Origin: Thalassovita aquimarina
GTDB taxonomy: Bacteria > Pseudomonadota > Alphaproteobacteria > Rhodobacterales > Rhodobacteraceae
DNA length: 64,000 nucleotides
NCBI RefSeq assembly: GCF_018219815.1
Contig: NZ_JADMKU010000006.1
Coordinates: 62,001 to 126,000 of the forward strand
Direction of reading: 5' to 3'
The notes beneath the pieces are model-generated. The model searched no databases. It saw only the letters and a list, made by a program, of their open reading frames with translations, and was not told the DNA's origin. Shown here one piece after another: positions 18,456-27,869 of the stretch. Made by a program: the position numbers and the translations under genes. Numbering within the stretch: the first letter of the stretch is position 1; each line of letters starts with the position of its first letter.

Positions 18456-19418
18456 TCACCGTCCCCGAATTCGCGGGTCAAGCGCATCGCGCAAACCGTC
18501 ACCGAGGTAGTTCACGCTCAGCACCGTCAGCGAAATCGCCAGGCCGGGCCAGAACACCCGCTCGGGGTATTGCTGCAGGTAATCGGTGGCGTCGAACAGC
18601 AGCCGCCCCCAAGTCGGGAAATCCGGCGGGAAACCGAGCCCGAGAAAAGATAAGGCGCTTTCGGTGATGATCGCGTTGGCGATGCCCAGCGTGGCCGAGA
18701 CCATGATCGGGCTCAGAACGTTGGGCAGCACATGGCGCAGGATCATCATCGTGTTGCGGGTGCCGATCGAGCGCGCCGCCAGCACGAATTCGCGTTCCTT
18801 CAGCGCCAACACGTCGCCGCGCACGATGCGCGCGGTGGGCATCCAGCTGGTCACGCCGATGGCGCAGACGATCAGGATGAAGATGCCGGTTTCCGGCCCG
18901 AAGGCAGCGTTCAGCGTATCGCGGAACAGCAGCACCATCACCAGCAGCAGCGGCAGCAGCGGCAGGGCAAGGAACAGGTCGGTCAACCGCATCAGCGGCC
19001 CGTCCAGCCGTTTGAAATACCCAGCGACGACGCCGACGAGGCTGCCCAGAAACAGCGCCAGCAGCATCGCCGTGATGCCGACCGCAACCGAGGTCTGGCC
19101 GCCCGCCATCATCCGGGCCAGTGTGTCGCGCCCCAGCTGATCGGTGCCCAGCGGGTGGCTGAAGCTGGGGCCCTGGTTGCGGGCGCGGATGTCGATATAG
19201 GTGGCGTCATAAGGCCAGACCATCGGGCCGACGAAGACCGCCAGCACGATCAGCAGAAATATGATCCCGCCCAGCAGCGCGCCGCGATGGGTCTTGAACT
19301 GCTGCCAGACCGCGCGCCACTGGCTGCGCGGCGGGGCGACGGGGATCGGATCGATCAGCGCACCGGCCGGGGTGGCGCCGCCTGCGGCCGGGGTGACTTT
19401 TTCAGGAGCCTCAGTCAT
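18456..19418 (-). CDS. Peptide-type ABC transporter permease (DppC-like)
   Basis: A 320-residue inner-membrane permease of the DppC/OppC type. It has an N-terminal helix after a Pro/Ala-rich cytoplasmic tail, the family's HPLGTDQLGRDTLAR block at about residue 97, and the EAA loop EREFVLAARSIGTRNTMMILRHVLP. The start at ATG 19418 overlaps the stop of the upstream permease by 8 nt and has AGGA-type sequence near it; the frame is open 36 nt further up. It pairs with the DppB-like permease, and the two-ATPase protein encoded divergently at 22520. Confidence 0.93.
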   Translation of the reverse strand: MTEAPEKVTPAAGGATPAGALIDPIPVAPPRSQWRAVWQQFKTHRGALLGGIIFLLIVLAVFVGPMVWPYDATYIDIRARNQGPSFSHPLGTDQLGRDTLARMMAGGQTSVAVGITAMLLALFLGSLVGVVAGYFKRLDGPLMRLTDLFLALPLLPLLLVMVLLFRDTLNAAFGPETGIFILIVCAIGVTSWMPTARIVRGDVLALKEREFVLAARSIGTRNTMMILRHVLPNVLSPIMVSATLGIANAIITESALSFLGLGFPPDFPTWGRLLFDATDYLQQYPERVFWPGLAISLTVLSVNYLGDGLRDALDPRIRGR

Positions 19419-20418
19419 AGCGGATCCTCGGGTCCAGGATGCCGTAAAGGACATCCGCGATAATGTTGAACAGCACGATCAGCAGCGCAAAGATGAAGGT
19501 CAGCGTCTGCACCATCGGCAGGTCGTTGGCTTCGATCGCGCCGATCAGCAGCTGACCCAGGCCGTTCACCTTGAACACCTGTTCGGTGATGATCGCGCCG
19601 CCGAACACCTGCGGCGCGCCGAGCGCGATCACAGTGACGACCGGGATCATCGAATTGCGTAGCACGTGCACCAGCACCACGGCCTTTTCGCCCAGCCCCT
19701 TGGCGCGGGCGGTGCGGACGTAGTCCTGGTTCAGGTTGTCCAGCATCGAGGCGCGCATGAACCGGCTGATCTGCGCCGCGTTATAGAGCGCCAGAACGAA
19801 GACCGGCATCGCCATCTGCCGGAGCTGCTGCACGAGGCTGGCCCAGTCGGTCACCTTGTGCGTGGTGTCGTAGATCGACGGGAACCAACCCAGGTTGACC
19901 GAGAATATTACGATCAGCAGAACCCCGGTGAAGAAGGTCGGCACCGAGAACCCGATCATCGAAATGAAGGTGCCGACCTGGTCGAAGATCGAATATTGCC
20001 GATAGGCGGAATAGATCCCGATCGGCAGCGCGATCAGCACCCCGACGATATAGGACATGCCCACCACCCACAGGGTTTGAGGCATACGCTGGACCACGAT
20101 ATCCATCACCGGGCTGCGGGTCTGCCAGCTGAGCACGCGCAGCTTGCCTTCGGCAAATCCGGTGCCGAAGAGGTTGTCAATCAGGACCTGCGGTTCGATC
20201 CAGAAGAACTGCACCAGCCATTTCACGAAACGGATATGCACGGGCTGGCCGAGTCCAAGCGCTTCGCGCATTTTTTCTTTGACTTCAGGGGGAACGGTGA
20301 GGGGAACCTGTGCCATCGGGTCGCCAGGGGCGAGTTCGAGAAGCAGGAAGATGACCAGGCTGATGAACAGCAGGGCCGGGACGGCCAGCACCAGTCGTCG
20401 GACGGTAAAGGTCAGCAT
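19411..20418 (-). CDS. Peptide-type ABC transporter permease (DppB-like)
   Basis: A 335-residue permease with the typical DppB N-terminus (FTVRRLVLAVPALLFIS), the PGDP block in residues 28-36, and the EAA loop DYVRTARAKGLGEKAVVLVHVLRN. It is longer than usual in the first periplasmic loop (residues about 60-100), a feature of several peptide/opine permeases. Its end overlaps the DppC-like gene. It lies 106 nt downstream of the binding-protein gene, with a strong stem-loop in the gap. Confidence 0.93.
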   Translation of the reverse strand: MLTFTVRRLVLAVPALLFISLVIFLLLELAPGDPMAQVPLTVPPEVKEKMREALGLGQPVHIRFVKWLVQFFWIEPQVLIDNLFGTGFAEGKLRVLSWQTRSPVMDIVVQRMPQTLWVVGMSYIVGVLIALPIGIYSAYRQYSIFDQVGTFISMIGFSVPTFFTGVLLIVIFSVNLGWFPSIYDTTHKVTDWASLVQQLRQMAMPVFVLALYNAAQISRFMRASMLDNLNQDYVRTARAKGLGEKAVVLVHVLRNSMIPVVTVIALGAPQVFGGAIITEQVFKVNGLGQLLIGAIEANDLPMVQTLTFIFALLIVLFNIIADVLYGILDPRIRYD

Positions 20419-20487
20419 ATACGGAGGCCTTTGCGGCTTGGTCTCGTTGTCTGCCCGAGGTTAACACCGAAAATCGGGCCAGAAAAA

Positions 20488-20510
20488 CCCCGGCCTTGGA
20501 AAGGCCGGGG
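20488..20510 (-). terminator. Intercistronic stem-loop between binding protein and permease genes
   Basis: 10-bp arms CCCCGGCCTT and AAGGCCGGGG around GGA, flanked by an A-tract on one side and a T-containing tract on the other. Sited after the binding-protein gene and before the permeases, it probably attenuates readthrough or protects the upstream mRNA, giving more binding protein than permease. Confidence 0.65.
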
Positions 20511-20524
20511 AAAAAAGGACCGAA

Positions 20525-22225
20525 TTACTTGATCCGGTACCAGTCAGCTGCATTCCACAGCTCGGAGTCCCAGGTATTCAGCTGAACGCCGCCCAGGGTG
20601 TTGGAATGTCCCGACACCCGGCCACGGTCGACCAGCGGCACCACGACATAGCTGTCCTTGGTCAGCATTTCGTTCAGCTTCTTGGCGATTGCGCCACGTT
20701 CGGACAGGATGCCCGTCTTGCCCAGTTCGGCGACCAGCTTGTCATACTCCGGATCGCAGAAACGGTTGATGTTCTCGCCCTGCCACTGGGTTTCCGGACG
20801 CGGGGCCTTTTCGCAGGTATGCTGTGCCAGATAGCTTTCCGGATCGGTGCCGTCGAAGTTGTTGGCGTACATTTCCACGTCGGCATAAAAGCGCTGGAAG
20901 GTGTCGGGCGATCCCGGGTCGCCGCCGAAGAACACCGATGCCGAGATGTTGCGCAGCTCGGTTTCGACGCCGATTTCGCTCCACCACTGCTTGATCAGCG
21001 CTTGGAAGTCCTGGCGCACGGCATTGGTCGAGGTCTGGTACAGCAGGCTCAGCTTGACGCCGTTCTTTTCACGGATGCCGCCGGCGCCGACTTTCCAGCC
21101 CGCTTCCTCCAGCAGCGCCTTGGCGCCTTCGATATCCTGGGTCAGGCAGTCGGTGTTATCCGAAGCATACATCGCCGGAGCGGGGACCAGATTACAGGTC
21201 GCGCGACCGGCCTTGCCGTAGCCGATTTCCACCAGCAGTTCGCGGTCGATCGCCATCGACAGCGCCTTGCGGACGGCCAGTTCGGACAGCGCCGGATGCG
21301 GATGCTTGGCGGTCGACCGTTCACCCTCGGGCAACGACGGCGACGGATCGGTCATGTTCATTTCGATCCGTTCCACCAGCGAACCGAAGGCCGCAACGAC
21401 CTTGCCCTTGCCGCCTTCTTCCATCTTGGCGATGACGTCGGGGGCCAGCTGCAGGTTCCAGGCATAGTCGAATTCACCGGTTTCCAGCACCGAACGCGCC
21501 GCCGCGGTGGCATCGCCGCCGCCCTTGAAGGTCAGGGTGGCGAAGGCCGGCTTGGCCGGATCGCGGTAATTCGGGTTGGCTTCCATCGAAATCACGTCAT
21601 TGGGACGGAAATCGGTGACCACGAACGGACCGGTGCCGATCGGGCCGAAGTTGGCCTCGGTGCATTCCGGGGCCTTCGCGCCCATGCAGTTTTCGAACTG
21701 CGCTTTTTGCAGGATCGGCGACTGGCCGCCCATGAACGGCCCATAGGGATTCGGTTTCGGTTCCGCGAAGGAAACCTTGACGGTCAGGTCGTCGATCACG
21801 TCGACGCTGCTGATGCCTTCGAACTTGGCCAGCTGGGCACAGCCGCCTTCGGGATGCATGCAGTAGTCGGCGGTGAATTTCACGTCGGCCGCGGTCACGG
21901 CGGACCCGTCCGACCACTTCAGGCCTTCCTTCAGTTTCCAGGTGATCGAGGTCAGGTCCTCCGACACGCCGCCGTTTTCAACGGTCGGGATTTCTTCGGC
22001 CAGATAGGGCACCAGCGCGCCGGTGGGGTCGTAGCGGCCCAGTGGTTCGATCACCAGCGACGAGGATTCGATATCCTTGGTGCCGCTCGACAGATAGGGG
22101 TTCAGGATCGAGGGGGCCTGCCAATAGATGATGTTGACATGGCCGTCCGCTCCGCGCTCGGCGAATGCGGCAGGGGCCAGGGCTGTCGCAGCGACGGCGC
22201 CTAGCAATAGGGATTTAATTTTCAT
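20525..22225 (-). CDS. Peptide-type ABC transporter substrate-binding protein (SBP_bac_5)
   Basis: A 566-residue periplasmic binding protein of the DppA/OppA family. Signal peptide: MKIKSLLLGAVAATALAPAAFA, residues 1-22 with cleavage after AFA, followed by the mature start ERGADGHVNI. Blocks such as LVPYLAEEIPTVENGG, ITWKLKEGLKWSDGSAVTAAD and RKALSMAIDRELLVE are typical. ATG 22225 follows AGGAGA at six bases; a longer frame start at 22270 has no support. It is the first gene of the leftward transporter operon. Given the M20 hydrolases encoded across the divergent promoter region, the ligand may be a peptide or N-acyl amino acid. Confidence 0.93.
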   Translation of the reverse strand: MKIKSLLLGAVAATALAPAAFAERGADGHVNIIYWQAPSILNPYLSSGTKDIESSSLVIEPLGRYDPTGALVPYLAEEIPTVENGGVSEDLTSITWKLKEGLKWSDGSAVTAADVKFTADYCMHPEGGCAQLAKFEGISSVDVIDDLTVKVSFAEPKPNPYGPFMGGQSPILQKAQFENCMGAKAPECTEANFGPIGTGPFVVTDFRPNDVISMEANPNYRDPAKPAFATLTFKGGGDATAAARSVLETGEFDYAWNLQLAPDVIAKMEEGGKGKVVAAFGSLVERIEMNMTDPSPSLPEGERSTAKHPHPALSELAVRKALSMAIDRELLVEIGYGKAGRATCNLVPAPAMYASDNTDCLTQDIEGAKALLEEAGWKVGAGGIREKNGVKLSLLYQTSTNAVRQDFQALIKQWWSEIGVETELRNISASVFFGGDPGSPDTFQRFYADVEMYANNFDGTDPESYLAQHTCEKAPRPETQWQGENINRFCDPEYDKLVAELGKTGILSERGAIAKKLNEMLTKDSYVVVPLVDRGRVSGHSNTLGGVQLNTWDSELWNAADWYRIK

Positions 22226-22460
22226 CGTCTTCTCCTTGTTGGACACGGGGTTATTCCCCGCTTTTTTCACCGGTACGGCCGCTTTGACTGCCCGGCGTTA
22301 GTTTTGATTCTGTCTGCGGCTTAAGGACGGGAATGCGATTTGCGCCAAAATTTAAAGTGGCATCGCGCCCGTCTGTTCCACGACTGGATGCAGTTCAAAC
22401 TTATTGGTCAAAAAATGCAAGGGGGAGGGCCGCTGACCCTAGGGCAGCGATGCTACCGGT

Positions 22461-22490
22461 TTGACAGCGGGACTGACCTGTCTGTAGCGT
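22461..22490 (+). promoter_or_regulatory. Candidate promoter of the ATPase-hydrolase operon
   Basis: A perfect TTGACA at 22461-22466, then an 18-nt spacer and TAGCGT as a weak -10. It lies 30 nt before the start of the ATPase gene in the 294-nt divergent gap. The remainder of that gap holds no gene. Confidence 0.35.
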
Positions 22491-22519
22491 CACTTGAGTA
22501 ATGATCAAAAATTGACGGG

Positions 22520-24349
22520 ATGGGCGCGATGCTGGACCAACCGATCGCCAGGATCGAGAATTTGCGGGTCGAATTTCAGACCAAGGACGGCCCGGTTGTC
22601 GGGGTGGAGGATGTCTCGTTCGACGTGAATCCCGGTGAAACCGTGTGCATCGTGGGTGAATCCGGTTCCGGAAAATCGGTATCGAGCCTGTCGCTGATGC
22701 GGCTGGTGGAATTCGGCGGTGGTGAAATTGCGGGCGGTCGGCTGATTTTTGACCGAAAAGATGGTGAAGAACTCGATCTGGCGAAAACCGACCAGAACCT
22801 GATGCGCACCATCCGCGGCAACGAAATCGGCATGATCTTCCAGGAACCGATGACCGCGCTGAACCCGGTCTTCACCGTCGGCCGGCAATTGACCGAAGGG
22901 CTGCGCCTGCACATGGGCATGACCCGGGACGAGGCCGAGGCGCGCGCGCTGGAGCTTCTGAAACAGGTGCGTATCCCGGAACCGGAACGGCGGCTGAAGC
23001 AATATCCGCACGAATTGTCGGGCGGCATGCGCCAGCGGGTGGTGATCGCGATGGCGCTGGCCTGTGAACCGCGGCTGCTGATCGCCGATGAACCGACCAC
23101 GGCGCTGGATGTGACGATCCAGGCGGAAATCCTGGCACTGATGGACCGGCTGAAGCGTGAAACCGGTACCGCGGTGATGTTCATCACCCATGACATGGCG
23201 GTGGTGGCGCAGATGGCCGACCGCGTCGTGGTCATGTTCCGCGGCAACAAGGTCGAGGAAGGCCCGGTCGAACAGATCTTCGAAAATCCGCAGCACGACT
23301 ATACCAAGGCGCTGCTGGCGGCCGTGCCCAAGCTGGGCGAAATGACCGGCAAGCCGCTGCCCGAGCCGATGAAGCTGCTGGGCCGTGAACAGGGCGAAAT
23401 CAAGCCGATCGCCGGCACCGACGAGCCGCTGCTGACGGTCAAGAACCTGATCACCCGTTTCCCGGTCAAGGGCGGGTTTTTCCGCCGCACCATCGCCAAT
23501 GTGCACGCGGTCGAGGATGTGTCGTTTACCCTCAACAAGGGCCGCACCCTGTCGCTGGTCGGCGAATCCGGCTGCGGGAAATCCACCGCCGGCCGCTCGA
23601 TCCTGCGGCTGGTCGAACCTTTGTCGGGGCAGATCGATCTGGACGGCACCGATATCATGGCGCTGGATCATGCCGGGCTGCGCGATGCGCGGCGCGACAT
23701 GCAGATGATTTTTCAGGATCCCTTCGCATCTCTCAATCCGCAGATGCAGTTGGGCGCGGCGGTGGCCGAACCGATGAAGAACTTCGGCACCCATTCGGGC
23801 AGCGAACGCGAAGACCGCGTCGCGATGCTATTCGACCGGGTGGAACTGCCACGCAGCTTCATGCGCCGTTATCCGCATGAATTGTCGGGCGGGCAGCGTC
23901 AGCGGGTGGCGATTGCGCGCGCCCTGGCGCTGAACCCGAAACTGATCATCGCGGACGAAGCGGTTTCGGCGCTCGACGTGTCGGTGCAGGCGCAGGTGCT
24001 GAACCTGATGATGGAATTGCAGGCGGAACTGGGGCTCAGCTTCCTGTTCATCAGCCATGACATGGCGGTGGTCGAACGGGTCAGTCACGATGTCGGCGTG
24101 ATGTATCTGGGCCGGATCGTCGAATTGGGGCCGCGCCAGGCGGTGTTCGAGGATCCGCAGCACCCCTATACGCAGGCGCTGATGAAGGCGGTGCCGATCG
24201 CCGATCCGCGCAACCGGAAATCCGAACGCGACCTGAATTTCAAACCAATTCCGTCGCCGATCCATCCCATCGGATACGAGGCCACTGCCTCGGAATATAA
24301 TGAAGTCAGCCCTGGTCACTTCGTTCTGACCACGGATAGTGAATACTGA
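22520..24349 (+). CDS. Dual-domain peptide ABC transporter ATPase (DppD-DppF fusion type)
   Basis: A 609-residue protein with two complete ABC modules. Module 1 has Walker A GESGSGKS at 46-53, signature LSGGMRQR and Walker B LLIADEPTTALD; module 2 has Walker A GESGCGKS at 348-355, signature LSGGQRQR and Walker B LIIADEAVSALD. Both end in oligopeptide-type C-terminal extensions (QHDYTKALLAAVPKL; QHPYTQALMKAVP). It should energise the divergently encoded permeases. The ATG at 22520 is used; ATG 22529 is possible. Three M20 hydrolase genes follow within 10-20 nt each, implying one transcript. Confidence 0.93.
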   Translation: MGAMLDQPIARIENLRVEFQTKDGPVVGVEDVSFDVNPGETVCIVGESGSGKSVSSLSLMRLVEFGGGEIAGGRLIFDRKDGEELDLAKTDQNLMRTIRGNEIGMIFQEPMTALNPVFTVGRQLTEGLRLHMGMTRDEAEARALELLKQVRIPEPERRLKQYPHELSGGMRQRVVIAMALACEPRLLIADEPTTALDVTIQAEILALMDRLKRETGTAVMFITHDMAVVAQMADRVVVMFRGNKVEEGPVEQIFENPQHDYTKALLAAVPKLGEMTGKPLPEPMKLLGREQGEIKPIAGTDEPLLTVKNLITRFPVKGGFFRRTIANVHAVEDVSFTLNKGRTLSLVGESGCGKSTAGRSILRLVEPLSGQIDLDGTDIMALDHAGLRDARRDMQMIFQDPFASLNPQMQLGAAVAEPMKNFGTHSGSEREDRVAMLFDRVELPRSFMRRYPHELSGGQRQRVAIARALALNPKLIIADEAVSALDVSVQAQVLNLMMELQAELGLSFLFISHDMAVVERVSHDVGVMYLGRIVELGPRQAVFEDPQHPYTQALMKAVPIADPRNRKSERDLNFKPIPSPIHPIGYEATASEYNEVSPGHFVLTTDSEY

Positions 24350-24358
24350 GGCCCAAAT

Positions 24359-25516
24359 ATGCCCGCGCGATTATCGCCCTATGAGATCATGGAACGGCTT
24401 GTCGCTTTTCCAACCGTCAGCCGCGACACCAACCTGCCCCTGGTGGACTGGGTCGAGGATTACCTGAAAAGCCACGGTATCACCGCCCACCGCCATTACA
24501 ACGAAGACAACGAAAAGGCCGCGATCTTCGCCCATGTCGGACCCGAGGAAGAGGGGGGCATCGTCCTGTCCGGCCATACCGACGTGGTGCCCGTGGACGG
24601 GCAGCCCTGGGCCTCGGACCCGTTCACCGTGGTGGAACGGGATGGCAAATATTACGGTCGCGGCTGCTGCGACATGAAAGGCTTCGACGCGCTGTCGATA
24701 TGGGCCCTGGTCGAAGCTCAGTATCGCGGTGTAACCCGCCCACTGCAGCTGGCGCTGAGCTATGACGAGGAAATCGGCTGCACCGGCGCGCCGCCGATGA
24801 TCGAACGGATGCAGGAGGTTCTGCCCAAGGCCAAGACGGTACTCGTCGGAGAGCCTTCGATGATGACGGCGGTAACTGCCCACAAGGGCGGGCGCGCCTT
24901 CTGGGTGCATATGCATGGATTCGAGGTGCACAGTTCGCTCATGCATACCGGCGTCAACGCGATCATGTATGGCGCCAAGCTGATCGAATGGGCCAACACG
25001 ATAAACGCCGAAAACATGGCGCGGACGCCATCGGATGTCGCCGCCCTGTTCGAACCGCCCTGGACCACGGTGCATGTCGGCCAGATTTCCGGCGGCACCG
25101 CCCATAACATCACCGCAAAAGATTGCGAATTCGGCGTCGATTTCCGCATCCTGCCGGATGAAGATCCGGAGATGTGGCGCGAATTGTTCCTCGCCAAGGT
25201 TGCCGAGGTCGAGGCCGAGATGCAGGCGGTGGTGCCCGAAACCCGGATCGAGATCATCGAGAAATTCGGCCTGCCGGGTCTTGCCCCGGAACAGCAGGGC
25301 GAGGCCGAGGCGATTGCCCGCGCGATCACCGGCGACAACGGCAACCACGTGGTCAGCTATGGCACCGAGGCGGGGCATTTCCAGACCGCGGGCTATTCCG
25401 CCGTGGTCTGCGGGCCGGGCAATATCGAACAGGCGCACCAGCCCGACGAATACATCACTGTGGCCCAGTTCAACGCCGGGCACGATTTCATGAAGCGCCT
25501 GCTCGACAGGCTCTAG
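24359..25516 (+). CDS. M20 family acetylornithine deacetylase-like hydrolase
   Basis: A 385-residue M20 metallohydrolase of the ArgE type. Metal and catalytic residues are visible: His73 and Asp75 in SGHTDVVP, the bridging Asp in GRGCCDMKGFDA, the Glu-Glu pair in SYDEEIGC and the C-terminal His in IEQAHQPDEYI. ArgE hydrolyses N-acetylornithine, but this copy lies in a peptide-uptake operon, so deacylation of an imported N-acyl amino acid is just as likely. It starts 10 nt after the ATPase stop. Confidence 0.88.
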   Translation: MPARLSPYEIMERLVAFPTVSRDTNLPLVDWVEDYLKSHGITAHRHYNEDNEKAAIFAHVGPEEEGGIVLSGHTDVVPVDGQPWASDPFTVVERDGKYYGRGCCDMKGFDALSIWALVEAQYRGVTRPLQLALSYDEEIGCTGAPPMIERMQEVLPKAKTVLVGEPSMMTAVTAHKGGRAFWVHMHGFEVHSSLMHTGVNAIMYGAKLIEWANTINAENMARTPSDVAALFEPPWTTVHVGQISGGTAHNITAKDCEFGVDFRILPDEDPEMWRELFLAKVAEVEAEMQAVVPETRIEIIEKFGLPGLAPEQQGEAEAIARAITGDNGNHVVSYGTEAGHFQTAGYSAVVCGPGNIEQAHQPDEYITVAQFNAGHDFMKRLLDRL

Positions 25517-25525
25517 GGGGACGCT

Positions 25526-26686
25526 ATGCCGATCAAGAACCGCTTCGCCGAAATGCATGGTGAAATCACCGCCTGGCGGCATGATTTCCATGAACACCCC
25601 GAAATCCTATTCGACGTGCACCGCACTGCCGGCGTGGTGGCCGACAAGCTGCGCGAATTCGGCTGCGACGAGGTGGTCGAGGGCATCGGCATCACCGGCG
25701 TCGTCGGGGTCATCAAGGCGGGGAATTCAGACCGGGTGATCGGGCTGCGCGCCGACATGGACGCGCTGCCGATGGATGAAATCACCGGGCTCGACTATGC
25801 CTCCAAGACGCCGGGGGCGATGCATGCCTGCGGCCATGACGGCCATACCGCGATGCTGTTGGGCGCGGCCAAATACCTGGCCGAGACGCGCAATTTCGAC
25901 GGCACCGTGGTGCTGCTGTTCCAGCCTGCCGAAGAAGGCGGAGGTGGCGGGCTGAAGATGGTCGAAGACGGCGCGATGGACCGCTGGAACGTGCAGGAAG
26001 TCTACGGTCTGCACAACATGCCGGGCGTGCCGGTGGGCGAATTCGCCATCCGGCCCGGGCCGATGATGGCCTCGGCCGATGAATTCGAAATCAAGGTGAC
26101 CGGCAAGGGCGGCCATGCCGCCATGCCGCATGAAGCGGTGGACACCACGCTGGCGGCCAGCCACGTGGTGGTGGCGCTGAATTCCATCGTGTCGCGCAAT
26201 GTCGACCCGGTGAAACACGCGGTGCTGACCGTGGCGACCTTCCTGACCGAAAGCGACACCCAGAACGTGATCCCGCAGACCGCCAAGCTGCGCGGTACGG
26301 TGCGCTGTTTCGATGCCGACATGCGCGATCTGATCGAGGAACGTCTGACCGCCGTCGCCAAGATCACCGCCGAAGCCTATGGCGCGACGGCCGAGGTCAA
26401 CTACCACCGCGGCTACCCGCCGACGGTTAATACCGACGAGCAGACCCGCTACGCGATCGAGGCGGCCGAGGCGGTCAGCGGCAAGGTCGATGCAAACACC
26501 CCGCCGATCATGCCGGCCGAGGATTTTTCCTACATGCTGGAAGCACGCCCCGGCGCCTATATCTTCCTTGGCAATGGTGACACGCCGATGTGCCACCACC
26601 CCGCTTATGATTTCGACGATGCCGCGATCCCGCTCGGATGCAGCTTCTTCGCCGAACTGATCGAACGCCGCCTGCCGCGCGCCTGA
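25526..26686 (+). CDS. M20 aminoacylase/hippurate hydrolase-like amidohydrolase, copy 1
   Basis: A 386-residue M20D-type amidohydrolase. The metal-binding Cys102 and His104 are in MHACGHDGHTAMLLG, the Glu pair is in FQPAEEGG, and a lid-domain GKGGHAAMPHEAVD and C-terminal GNGDTPMCHHPAYDF complete the site. Members cleave N-acyl amino acids, IAA conjugates or hippurate. It is followed by a close paralogue. The gene begins with GAGG-like sequence 9 nt after the ArgE-like stop. Cytoplasmic, no signal peptide. Confidence 0.9.
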   Translation: MPIKNRFAEMHGEITAWRHDFHEHPEILFDVHRTAGVVADKLREFGCDEVVEGIGITGVVGVIKAGNSDRVIGLRADMDALPMDEITGLDYASKTPGAMHACGHDGHTAMLLGAAKYLAETRNFDGTVVLLFQPAEEGGGGGLKMVEDGAMDRWNVQEVYGLHNMPGVPVGEFAIRPGPMMASADEFEIKVTGKGGHAAMPHEAVDTTLAASHVVVALNSIVSRNVDPVKHAVLTVATFLTESDTQNVIPQTAKLRGTVRCFDADMRDLIEERLTAVAKITAEAYGATAEVNYHRGYPPTVNTDEQTRYAIEAAEAVSGKVDANTPPIMPAEDFSYMLEARPGAYIFLGNGDTPMCHHPAYDFDDAAIPLGCSFFAELIERRLPRA

Positions 26687-26705
26687 AGAAAGAAGGACCA
26701 GAAAT

Positions 26706-27869
26706 ATGCCCGTTAAGAACCGATTTGCAGAATTGCAGGATGAAATCACCGTCTGGCGCCGTGATCTGCACGAACATCCGGAAATCCTCTATGACACCCA
26801 CCGGACCAGCGCCATCGTGGCCGAGAAGCTGAAGGAATTCGGCTGCGACGAGGTGGTCGAGGGCATCGGCCAGACCGGTGTCGTGGGCGTGATCAAAGGC
26901 AAGGCGACCGGATCGGGCAAGGTGATCGGGCTGCGTGCCGACATGGACGCGCTGCCGATCCACGAACAGACCGGGTTGGAATATGCCTCGAAAACCCCCA
27001 ACGCGATGCATGCCTGCGGCCATGACGGCCATACCGCGATGCTGCTGGGCGCGGCCAAGTACCTGTCCGAAACGCGCAATTTCGACGGCACCGTGGTGGT
27101 CATCTTCCAGCCCGCCGAAGAAGGTGGCGCTGGCGGCAAGGCGATGTGCGACGACGGGCTGATGGACCGCTGGGGCATTCAGGAAGTTTACGGCATGCAC
27201 AACTGGCCAGGTCGCCCGGTGGGCAGCTTCGCCATCCGTCCCGGCGCGTTCTTCGCTGCAACGGATGTGTTCGACATCGAATTCGAAGGCCTCGGCGGTC
27301 ACGCCGCGAAACCGCATGAAACCGTCGATACTACTGTGATGGCGTCGCAGGCGGTTCTGTCGCTGCAGACCATCGCCAGCCGCAACGCCGACCCGGTCGA
27401 TCAGGTGGTGGTGTCGGTGACCTCTTTTGAGACCTCGTCGAAAGCCTTCAACGTGATCCCGCAGCGGGTGACGCTCAAGGGCACCGTACGCACGATGAGC
27501 GCCGAGATGCGCGATCTGGCGGAAAAGCGGATCGGCGAGATCTGCAACGGCGTGGCGGCGACCTTCGGCGGCACCGCGAAGCTGGATTATCACCGCAATT
27601 ATCCGGTGATGGTGAATACAGAGGAGCAGACCGACTTCGCCGCCGAGGTAGCACAGTCGATCAGCGGTCAGTGCGACGAGGCACCATTGGTGATGGGCGG
27701 CGAGGATTTCGCCTTCATGCTGGAAGAACGCCCCGGTGCCTATATCCTTGTCGGCAACGGCGACACTGCGATGGTGCACCACCCCGAATACAACTTCAAC
27801 GACGACGCGATCCCGGCCGGTTGCAGCTGGTGGGCGGAAGTCGTCGAGAAGCGGATGCCGGCGGCTTAA
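26706..27869 (+). CDS. M20 aminoacylase/hippurate hydrolase-like amidohydrolase, copy 2
   Basis: A 387-residue paralogue of the preceding gene with long identical blocks (EFGCDEVVEGIG, GLRADMDALP, MHACGHDGHTAMLLGAAKYL). Cys104 and His106 are the metal residues. The two differ mainly in the lid domain (residues about 190-300) and at GKATGSGK near residue 65, suggesting different substrate ranges after tandem duplication. AAGAAGGACC precedes the ATG. Its stop codon overlaps the stop of the convergent GT29-like gene by 4 nt, leaving no room for a separate terminator. Confidence 0.9.
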   Translation: MPVKNRFAELQDEITVWRRDLHEHPEILYDTHRTSAIVAEKLKEFGCDEVVEGIGQTGVVGVIKGKATGSGKVIGLRADMDALPIHEQTGLEYASKTPNAMHACGHDGHTAMLLGAAKYLSETRNFDGTVVVIFQPAEEGGAGGKAMCDDGLMDRWGIQEVYGMHNWPGRPVGSFAIRPGAFFAATDVFDIEFEGLGGHAAKPHETVDTTVMASQAVLSLQTIASRNADPVDQVVVSVTSFETSSKAFNVIPQRVTLKGTVRTMSAEMRDLAEKRIGEICNGVAATFGGTAKLDYHRNYPVMVNTEEQTDFAAEVAQSISGQCDEAPLVMGGEDFAFMLEERPGAYILVGNGDTAMVHHPEYNFNDDAIPAGCSWWAEVVEKRMPAA

